From contig CAZVNJ010000068.1 of assembly GCA_964628985.1 (NCBI GenBank), forward strand, positions 1 to 10,916: a DNA stretch of 10,916 nucleotides. Reading direction: 5' to 3'. Shown piece by piece: positions 6,004 through 10,916 of the stretch. The DNA is from SURF-43 sp964628985. Lineage in GTDB: Bacteria; Chloroflexota; Dehalococcoidia; UBA2979. How positions within the stretch are numbered: the first letter of the stretch is position 1; every line of letters starts with the position of its first letter. Below the pieces are notes generated by a model. The model had not been told where the DNA came from and made no database searches. It saw only the letters and a list, made by a program, of their open reading frames with translations. A program made the translations under genes and the position numbers.

Positions 6004-6879
6004 ATGCGGGCACAGACTGTCCTTCGGATCGCCAGTGCCGCACTGCTCGCGCTCACCTTCGCGACCGCGCCGGGAACTGCGGCCGATGCAGCGGACCTGC
6101 GGCGTGGCAGCATCACATCGCGGGGAATGAACCTCGACGAGCCCACCCAGCTAGTGCCTGATCTCCCGGGTGTCGGGCTGAGGCCAGTCAATTCTGTGCT
6201 TGCGTCGGGGGCCGCCCCCGTCTCGGTCGTCGCGACCGCATGGTCGGGCGCGCAAGCGTTCCTGAACGTGCCGATCGGGTCGCTGCCGGAGGGGTCAATG
6301 CTTCATGCGGCGGCCGTTGCGAACGAGTCGGCCCTCCAGGTGGCAGCTCCACCTCCCGCCGGGACGACCATCGTGGCCGGGTTTCATGTCTACGCGAGGA
6401 CGGCCTCAGGCACGCTGATCACCGGAAACCTGGCGCCCGTGAAGGCAGTATTCACCCTCCCGGCGTCGTCCTTCCCAGCAGGAACCTCCCCGAGCCGCGT
6501 CGTGCTCGCATCATGGACAGGCACCTCGTGGACGACTCTTGCCACGACGGTGGCTGAGAACGTGAATCAGAACGGTTCGGTGACCCTCACCACGTCCCTC
6601 AGCCGCTTCGCGCTCTTCTCTGTGTGGGCTGAGGCGGCCGACCCGCCGCAGTTCGGCGGTTCAGCCATCGCCCCGTCCGGCGTCTCGCTCGTCTCCTTCA
6701 CCGGCACCACGGCTCAACTGGACGCTGCCGGCGCCGCCGCGCGCGCCGTCTCGGTCTCCGCGACCGCCTCAGGCCGGCTGCTCACCTTCGTCGTCGGCGC
6801 GCCCGCCTTCGTGAACGCCGACTTCATCGCCGCCTTCCCGGGCGGCCTCAACGCCACGCCCGTCATCGTCAGGACCTAG
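6004..6879 (+). CDS. Secreted protein with FVNADF module
   Basis: This is a 291-aa exported protein. The frame is open back to a TTG at 5923, but a clean signal peptide starts at the ATG at 6004 (MRAQTVLRIASAALLALTFA, then ADA at about 27-29), preceded by GGGGTGGA six bases away. Residues 60-210 form a beta-rich domain with recognisable phrases: VPIGSLPEGSML, PPPAGTTIVAGF, FTLPASSFPAGT, ASWTGTSWTTL and SLSRFALFSV. From memory these occur in secreted proteins of GC-rich environmental bacteria, but I cannot name a family. The last 75 residues are the third FVNADF module (FGGSAIAPSGVS through VIVRT). The gene ends 22 nt from the end of the convergent membrane-protein gene. It is the last of the plus-strand surface-protein series. 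Confidence 0.8.
   Translation: MRAQTVLRIASAALLALTFATAPGTAADAADLRRGSITSRGMNLDEPTQLVPDLPGVGLRPVNSVLASGAAPVSVVATAWSGAQAFLNVPIGSLPEGSMLHAAAVANESALQVAAPPPAGTTIVAGFHVYARTASGTLITGNLAPVKAVFTLPASSFPAGTSPSRVVLASWTGTSWTTLATTVAENVNQNGSVTLTTSLSRFALFSVWAEAADPPQFGGSAIAPSGVSLVSFTGTTAQLDAAGAAARAVSVSATASGRLLTFVVGAPAFVNADFIAAFPGGLNATPVIVRT
6652..6876 (+). repeat. Copy 3 of the C-terminal FVNADF module (coding)
   Basis: These are the last 75 codons of the 291-aa protein. It is closest to copy 2 (SLVSFTGTTAQLD shared exactly) and keeps VVGAPAFVNADF. The domain in front of it differs completely from that in the other two proteins, so the module travels between architectures. Confidence 0.85.
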
Positions 6880-6896
6880 GCCGCAGCGCGGCGGCC
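6879..6896. terminator. Short inverted repeat between convergent genes
   Basis: GGCCGC (6879-6884) pairs with GCGGCC (6891-6896) around a 6-nt loop, in the 22-nt gap between the two stop codons. With no T-run on either strand it is only a weak candidate for a bidirectional terminator. Confidence 0.3.
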
Positions 6897-6901
6897 CTCG
6901 G

Positions 6902-7672
6902 TCACAGCAGCAGCGCCTCGACGTCCCGCGCGAGGTCGACCGCCGCGAGCGTGCCGGTCAGCAGGAGCAGCGCCCGGCCCGCCCAGGCCACGCCTGGCGA
7001 GCGCAGCAGCCCGGCCGCCCTCGGCCCCTGCCTCATCAGCACCACCGCCCAGCCGGCCACCGCCAGCACCAGGCCGGGCGGCCCCGCCAGCGCCACCGCG
7101 GACGCCGCCACCGGCACCGCGATCAGCACTCGACGTGGCGCGCGAGACACCCAGCGCTCGGCACGCGACCGCAGCGGCTCCAGCGCCGCCCCGAACGCCA
7201 CCGGGATCGCCACGAACAGCGCCACCGCCAGCCACCGCGGCGACAGCACGGTGAAGTCCACGCCCTCGCGGTGGACCAGCAACGCGCCGCCCACCACCCC
7301 GAACCACAGCGCCAGCATCGCCACCCGCCACCGCCGCGGCATCCACTCCCGCATCAGCGCCCACAGCGGCCCCACGATCGCCGTCGCCCCCACCGTCAGC
7401 GCCGCGATCAGCCCCAGCGTCGACGCGGTGACTCGGCCGATGATGAACCCGTCATCGCTCTCCGTCCCCACGACGTGGTCCCCGGAGGTCATCCGCAGCG
7501 CGAACATCGCGAGCCGCCCCCCGGCCCCCGCGATCACCAGCCCCGCCACCGCCGCCGCCACCAGCGACGGCAACAGAGCCGCCCCGAGCGCCTCCAGCAC
7601 CTGGGCGCGCGACACCGGCCCGGGCGTAGCGCCGCGGGACTCCTCGGCAGGCGACCCCTCGACAATCGTCAT
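6902..7672 (-). CDS. Polytopic membrane protein of unknown function
   Basis: This is a 256-aa integral membrane protein. I take the ATG at 7672 (MTIVEG), with GGGGA five bases upstream; in-frame ATGs at 7684 and 7741 would add 4 and 23 residues. Roughly seven hydrophobic segments are seen: about 30-50, 82-105, 117-133, 146-163, 180-195, 200-214 and 228-248. Between helices 1 and 2 is a recognisable stretch, GGRLAMFALRMTSG, then TESDDGFIIGRVT; later comes REGVDFTVLSP before helix 4. Similar patterns (G-R-x-A-M-R, T-x-D-G, G-R-x-T, DF) occur in a conserved hypothetical membrane family I recall from Actinobacteria, but no function is known to me. It is transcribed on the same strand as the gene at 7856, but a strong hairpin separates the two. 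No catalytic motif is visible. Confidence 0.75.
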   Translation of the reverse strand: MTIVEGSPAEESRGATPGPVSRAQVLEALGAALLPSLVAAAVAGLVIAGAGGRLAMFALRMTSGDHVVGTESDDGFIIGRVTASTLGLIAALTVGATAIVGPLWALMREWMPRRWRVAMLALWFGVVGGALLVHREGVDFTVLSPRWLAVALFVAIPVAFGAALEPLRSRAERWVSRAPRRVLIAVPVAASAVALAGPPGLVLAVAGWAVVLMRQGPRAAGLLRSPGVAWAGRALLLLTGTLAAVDLARDVEALLL

Positions 7673-7747
7673 CGGTATCCCCATCCGAACGCAGCCCGCG
7701 GGCGCGCACCCTACACCCCGCCACACCGCGCCGGCTCCCACGCCAGT

Positions 7748-7786
7748 GGGCCCCCGCCTGCCCCGGGTGGGAGCAGGCGGGGGCCC
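7748..7786. terminator. Perfect 14-bp GC hairpin between two minus-strand genes
   Basis: Bases 7748-7761 are fully complementary to 7773-7786 with an 11-nt loop. It lies downstream of the stop at 7856 and upstream of the start at 7672, as expected of a terminator separating the two genes. No T-run is present. Two smaller hairpins lie nearby: CCGCCG/CGGCGG at 7805-7819 and GCGCG/CGCGC at 7828-7840. Confidence 0.5.
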
Positions 7787-7855
7787 TCGGATGGTGCGGC
7801 GCGACCGCCGCTTCGGCGGGGCGAGGAGCGCGCTACGCGCGCGCCCGATCCCTCG

Positions 7856-8440
7856 CTACGCCTCGCGACGCCGCGCGACGAGCGCGCGGCCCCCCGCGAC
7901 GGCGGCGAGCGTCAGGCCCGCCGACGCCAGCAGCATCGACCACCCGGTCCCGCCGTCGACGAGGCCGGCGTTCCCGGTCTTCGCGGGCGCCGCGACGGGC
8001 GCGGCGGCCGGCGCCGCGGCGGTGGCGAAGGTCACCGTCGCACGTGCATCGCACGCGACGTGGTCCAGCCGGCCGAGCACCACCGTCACCGTGTGCGACC
8101 CGGCCGCCAACGCGCCCAGGTCCTGCGTCGTCGTCCCGCTGTGGATGATCTTCGCGTCACCCGTCGGGATCGCCGTGCCGGCCGCCGTCGCCGCCGTGTC
8201 TACGAAGTAATGCAGGTGGAACGACGTCAGGTCCGCCGCCGTCGCCGGCTTGATGTTCAGCGTCGGCGTGATGCTGACGCTCACCGTGCTCGGAGCGGCC
8301 GCCGTCGGTGCCGACACCGTCATCGTGACGCCGGTAGGGCAGGCGGCCACTGCCTGCGCCGAAGCGGTACCTGCCGGCCAGGCGGCGGTGCCCGCCACCA
8401 CAAGCCCGACTACGAGTAGCCCGGCAATCAATCGATGCAT
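7856..8440 (-). CDS. Exported His-rich protein with sortase-type PAKTG C-terminus
   Basis: This is a 194-aa surface precursor. The ATG at 8440 is preceded by AGAAGG six bases away and begins the signal peptide (MHRLIAGLLV, cleavage near TASA at 25-28); an upstream in-frame start at 8485 would add 15 polar residues. The mature domain (about 30-140) contains FHLHYFVD, KIIHSG, LAAGSHTVTVVL and LDHVAC. This spacing of histidines (H75, H77, H100, H116, H127) resembles DUF4399-type domains; the match is by eye. C34 and C130 could form a disulfide. An Ala/Pro linker leads to PAKTG at 152-156, NAGL, a hydrophobic helix (about 168-187) and the tail ALVARRREA. This is the third copy in the window of the same sorting-like signal, here on a different extracellular domain. 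Metal binding through the histidines is possible but unproven. Confidence 0.8.
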   Translation of the reverse strand: MHRLIAGLLVVGLVVAGTAAWPAGTASAQAVAACPTGVTMTVSAPTAAAPSTVSVSITPTLNIKPATAADLTSFHLHYFVDTAATAAGTAIPTGDAKIIHSGTTTQDLGALAAGSHTVTVVLGRLDHVACDARATVTFATAAAPAAAPVAAPAKTGNAGLVDGGTGWSMLLASAGLTLAAVAGGRALVARRREA

Positions 8441-8517
8441 GGGGAGCCTTCTTTCAGATTCAGTGAGAGATCGTGTGCAGAGCACCCTACTACTCCGCGC
8501 GGCGGAACCTCATATCG

Positions 8518-8544
8518 CGCACCCCTCGCCAGCCGGGGGGTGCG
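8518..8544. promoter_or_regulatory. Inverted repeat in the divergent intergenic region
   Basis: CGCACCCC (8518-8525) pairs with GGGGTGCG (8537-8544) across 11 nt, between the starts of the minus gene (8440) and the plus gene (8676). It could be an operator or an RNA hairpin. On the minus strand a TAGGGT (8489-8484) is a possible -10 for the 194-aa protein gene, without a clear -35. Confidence 0.3.
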
Positions 8545-8675
8545 GGCGGAATGACCGCTCAGTTGCCTCACGATCGCGATGCCTCGCCCCTCGGGCGTTG
8601 CCGGGACGGCGTGGGCCGGCCCGTACGCTCGGCCTCGACCAGCCGTGGACCGTCCACCCTCGAGGAGGCCCCCGC

Positions 8676-8849
8676 ATGACCAACGCACCGTCACAGTTCC
8701 CCGGGCAGTCCAACCCCGAGCAGCCCGTCAAGGGCGACTACGACGAAGGCGGCCGCCCGCTTGTCGGCCGCGAGGATCCCGCCCAGCCCGACCCGGAGGT
8801 CGCGCAGGAGCAGCAGCGCCGGCAGGGGAAGCCGGAGGGGCAGGAGTAG
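8676..8849 (+). CDS. Small hydrophilic, probably disordered protein (57 aa)
   Basis: GAGGAGG (8662-8668) lies 7 nt before the ATG, one of the best ribosome-binding sites in the window, and supports a real gene despite its size. The peptide (MTNAPSQFPGQSNPEQPVKG start; QEQQRRQGKPEGQE end) is rich in Pro, Gln, Glu and Gly. It has no cysteine, no hydrophobic segment and no signal peptide, so it is probably a soluble, unfolded cytosolic protein. It stands alone on the plus strand between the minus-strand anchor-type gene and the sortase. TACGCT at 8624-8629 is a possible -10, but the nearest TTGCCG (8598-8603) is 20 nt away. I do not recognise a family. Confidence 0.6.
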   Translation: MTNAPSQFPGQSNPEQPVKGDYDEGGRPLVGREDPAQPDPEVAQEQQRRQGKPEGQE

Positions 8850-8857
8850 GCGGCGGA

Positions 8858-8875
8858 CGCCGAGGGGGCTCGGCG
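8858..8875. terminator. Hairpin between convergent genes
   Basis: CGCCGAG (8858-8864) pairs with CTCGGCG (8869-8875) with the loop GGGG. It begins nine bases after the stop of the 57-aa gene and lies downstream of the sortase stop on the other strand, fitting a shared terminator, though without T-runs. CCCTCGG at 8887-8893 can compete for the 5' arm. Confidence 0.4.
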
Positions 8876-8917
8876 GCGGCGCGTAGCCCTCGGTCCTCCG
8901 GGGGCCGCCAGGGGCCG

Positions 8918-9682
8918 CTATGGCACGCGCTCTGCGCGGACCACCACGCGGTCCGCGTATTCCTTCGTGATCGTGTCGAAGGCGCCGCCACAGGTGTACA
9001 GCGTGATGGTGTCCTTGGGCACCTTCGAGGACCAGATCTGCGTCCAGTCCACCCCGCTGCCCACGTGGTACTGCTTCCGTGACACCACCTGGTAGCGCAG
9101 GGACTTGCCCTCGTACTCGACCTCGACCAGGTCACCGGTCGAGAGTGCGCTGATCTTCGAGAAGACGCCCTGGCCTCGATACGGCACGCCCGCGTACGGG
9201 ATCACGTAGTCGTAGTCCACGTGCCCGGAGAAGATCGCGTTGCCGCCCTCGCCCGGCTTCCCACCGAGGCCCGGCCAGCCGCTGAGGTCGTACCAGATGA
9301 TGTCCGCGGGGCCCGCGGGGTCCGCCATCACGCCGTCGCGTCCCACCACCCTCGGCGCCACCCGAGCGTCCAGGCTGATCGTGGGGATCTTGATCCGCGC
9401 GAAGGTCGCGTCCTTCGGGTAGTCGTACTCCTTCAGGAAGTCGTCCAGGTTCTTGAAGGGCTCCCGGTTCGGGTTCGGCCCCGGCGTGACCTTCGGCGTC
9501 GGGATCGGCTCCGCGGTCTTCTCCGGTGTGGGCGAGGCGGACGGGCTCGGCGTCGGCGTGAGGAGGCGGACCTCGTCGCCGCCCCCCGAGCACGCGGTGA
9601 GCAGGCCCGTGAGCACGACGACGCCTGCCGTCAGCAGCGCTCGCCAGCGGGCCGTGGAGCGCGAAGATCCCCGAGAGGTCAT
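8918..9682 (-). CDS. Sortase (class E/F-like) with an N-terminal lipobox
   Basis: This is a 254-aa transpeptidase that cleaves a sorting motif and joins the protein to an envelope acceptor on the outer face of the membrane. The ATG at 9682 has GAGG five bases upstream. A basic start and hydrophobic core (about 12-30) end in LTAC, with C31 at the lipobox position, so the enzyme may be lipid-anchored and not held by a helix. A Pro/Ser/Thr-rich spacer (41-75) follows. The catalytic domain (about 92-254) has IKIPTISLDARV, the histidine in FSGHVDYD (H154), the cysteine in TLYTCGGAFD (C231) and the arginine in ADRVVVRAE (R245), in the canonical order His, Cys, Arg. The TCGGAFD context reminds me of class F sortases; the class is uncertain. 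The likely substrates are the three PAKTG proteins of this window. Confidence 0.9.
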   Translation of the reverse strand: MTSRGSSRSTARWRALLTAGVVVLTGLLTACSGGGDEVRLLTPTPSPSASPTPEKTAEPIPTPKVTPGPNPNREPFKNLDDFLKEYDYPKDATFARIKIPTISLDARVAPRVVGRDGVMADPAGPADIIWYDLSGWPGLGGKPGEGGNAIFSGHVDYDYVIPYAGVPYRGQGVFSKISALSTGDLVEVEYEGKSLRYQVVSRKQYHVGSGVDWTQIWSSKVPKDTITLYTCGGAFDTITKEYADRVVVRAERVP

Positions 9683-9741
9683 GTACGCCTCAGCAGTCGG
9701 TCCAGGGTGGGATGGCCGTCATTCAACGATAGCAAAGTGTT

Positions 9742-10878
9742 TCAGCGATCTGGGCGCCCGGGCGGAGCCCTCTGGGCGATGTCCCAGCGACGCGACCCCT
9801 CGATGGTGCCCCCGCCCACCACCTCGGTGCCCCGGTAGAGCACGAGTGCCTGCCCGGGCGCCACCGCCCGTGCCGGTACGTCGAGGGCGATGGTGAAGCC
9901 GTCGTCACCCATGGCCTCGACGCGCGCCGGGAGGTCTGTAGCGTGATAACGAATGCGGGCCGTCAGCAGTTCGCCGGGCTCCGGCGGCGCGGCCGTCCAG
10001 TGCGGCGCACTCGCCTCGACGTGCGAGGCCAGCAGGTCGCGCTCATCACCCACCGTAATGGTGTTACGGCCCGCATCGATGGCGGTGACGAACTGGCGCG
10101 CCGGCGCACCGTCCGTTCCGGCGACGGGTGCGACCGGGACGCCTCGACGCTGTCCCACGGTGTACAGAGGGATGCCGAGGTGGGTGCCCGCCGTCGTGCC
10201 GTCCGGCCGCTCGATGGTGCCCGGCGTGCCCGTCACCCCGCGCACGGCGAGGAACTCGCGGTAGTCGCCGCCCGGGACGAAGCAGATGTCGACGCTGTCC
10301 GGCTTCTCGGCAAGCGGCAGCCCCAGCCGTCGAGCGTGCGCCCGCGTCTCGGCCTTCGTCAGCCCGCCGAGCGGGAAGAGCGTGCGCCGAAGCGCCTCCT
10401 GGTCGAGCGTGTAGAGGACGTAGGACTGGTCCTTCTCGTCGTCGACCGCCCGATGCAGTCGTACGACATCGCCGTCCCGCTCGACCCGCGCGTAGTGGCC
10501 CGTCGCCAGGTAGTCGACGCCCATCGCAAGGGCGCGGTTGAGCAGGGTGTCGAACTTCACGTACTGGTTGCAGTTGAGGCAGGGGTTCGGCGTGCGTCCG
10601 TTGCGGTACGCGTCCACGAACGGCTCGACGACGTCGCGCTCGAACTCGCGCTCCATGTTCAGGACGTAGTGGGGGATGCCGATGCGCTGGGCAGCCGCGC
10701 GGGCGTCCCCGACGTCCTCGATGCCACAGCAGGTGCGCCCGGAGCGCAGCGCCGTCTCGTCGGCCTCGGTGTACAGCCGAAGTGTCACCCCGACGACGTC
10801 GTACCCCTGCTCATGCAGCAGCCCGGCGGCGACCGCCGAGTCGACCCCACCCGACATGGCGACGAGGACACGTGTCAT
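9742..10878 (-). CDS. mnmA: tRNA-uridine 2-sulfurtransferase MnmA
   Basis: This is a 378-aa cytosolic enzyme, a usual length for the family. MnmA thiolates C2 of the wobble uridine U34 in tRNAs for Lys, Glu and Gln, using ATP to activate the base and sulfur relayed from a desulfurase. Visible motifs: the PP-loop SGGVDS (9-14) near the start; TCCGIEDVGDAR (49-60); NPCLNCN with C103 as the nucleophile; ATGHYAR (125-131); KDQSYVLYTL (149-158); and DICFVPGGDY with C199, the second catalytic cysteine at the position known in E. coli. TVGQRRG and the C-terminal beta-barrel follow. The ATG at 10878 lacks a clear Shine-Dalgarno but has a TANNNT motif 7 nt upstream, suggesting a leaderless mRNA. The sortase gene follows 59 nt downstream on the same strand and may be co-transcribed. 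Confidence 0.97.
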   Translation of the reverse strand: MTRVLVAMSGGVDSAVAAGLLHEQGYDVVGVTLRLYTEADETALRSGRTCCGIEDVGDARAAAQRIGIPHYVLNMEREFERDVVEPFVDAYRNGRTPNPCLNCNQYVKFDTLLNRALAMGVDYLATGHYARVERDGDVVRLHRAVDDEKDQSYVLYTLDQEALRRTLFPLGGLTKAETRAHARRLGLPLAEKPDSVDICFVPGGDYREFLAVRGVTGTPGTIERPDGTTAGTHLGIPLYTVGQRRGVPVAPVAGTDGAPARQFVTAIDAGRNTITVGDERDLLASHVEASAPHWTAAPPEPGELLTARIRYHATDLPARVEAMGDDGFTIALDVPARAVAPGQALVLYRGTEVVGGGTIEGSRRWDIAQRAPPGRPDR

Positions 10879-10885
10879 GCACCCC

Positions 10886-10891
10886 AGTCTA
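10886..10891 (-). promoter_or_regulatory. Candidate -10 element (TAGACT) of mnmA
   Basis: TAGACT on the minus strand ends 7 nt before the mnmA ATG, placing the transcript start at about the start codon. The spacing is identical to that of the left-edge gene. No clear -35 is seen before the window ends. Confidence 0.35.
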
Positions 10892-10916
10892 CGGGAGCGC
10901 CTCGCCCCGCTCGACC

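Noticed and set aside
6951..8419. Long plus-strand frames (419 and 382 aa)
   Set aside because: They run antisense to the membrane-protein and His-rich genes and are Arg/Pro/Ser low complexity, typical shadows in GC-rich DNA.
1..10916. CRISPR, transposase, phage or toxin-antitoxin systems
   Set aside because: No spaced repeat array, recombinase motif or matching small gene pair was seen on either strand.

Overview
The window is GC-rich and has no mobile element, rRNA, tRNA or CRISPR array. Its one housekeeping marker is a complete mnmA. Most of the rest encodes exported surface proteins and a sortase. This mix (an LPXTG-like anchoring system, a lipoprotein-type sortase, large Ig-like surface proteins and a recurring GAPAFVNADF-type C-terminal module) suggests a monoderm-like, GC-rich bacterium. 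From memory of domain style I lean towards Chloroflexota (Dehalococcoidia-like). That is inference and not proven here.

Layout: (1) 1-53, minus: the first 17 codons of a probable membrane protein that runs off the left edge. (2) 54-475: a gene-free leader region. (3) 476-6879, plus: six consecutive exported proteins. These are a 743-aa multi-Ig surface protein (TTG start), two tandem near-identical small proteins with sortase-type C-termini, a 221-aa secreted protein, a 399-aa shortened relative of the first protein (GTG start), and a 291-aa protein. The first, fifth and sixth end in the same module of about 75 residues. (4) 6902-7672, minus: a polytopic membrane protein. (5) 7856-8440, minus: a third protein with a sortase-type C-terminus and a His-rich domain. 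(6) 8676-8849, plus: a 57-aa disordered hydrophilic protein. (7) 8918-9682, minus: a sortase with a lipobox. (8) 9742-10878, minus: mnmA.

Inferred biology: three proteins carry the same C-terminal signal, PAKTG-(D/N)-AGL, then a membrane helix and an Arg-rich tail. It resembles LPXTG and is closer to the LAXTG variant used by class E sortases. A sortase with visible His, Cys and Arg residues lies in the same window, so enzyme and substrates can be proposed together. The proteins with the FVNADF module lack such a signal and must be held or secreted another way.

The RNA level is also unusual. The plus-strand cluster has a 15-bp GCAA-loop hairpin between 9-bp direct repeats, a hairpin covering the Shine-Dalgarno of the second small protein, two mutually exclusive helices before the first small protein, and a 12-bp UUCG-loop hairpin inside the coding region of the 221-aa protein. 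Together they suggest post-transcriptional tuning of surface-protein amounts, which is not demonstrated.
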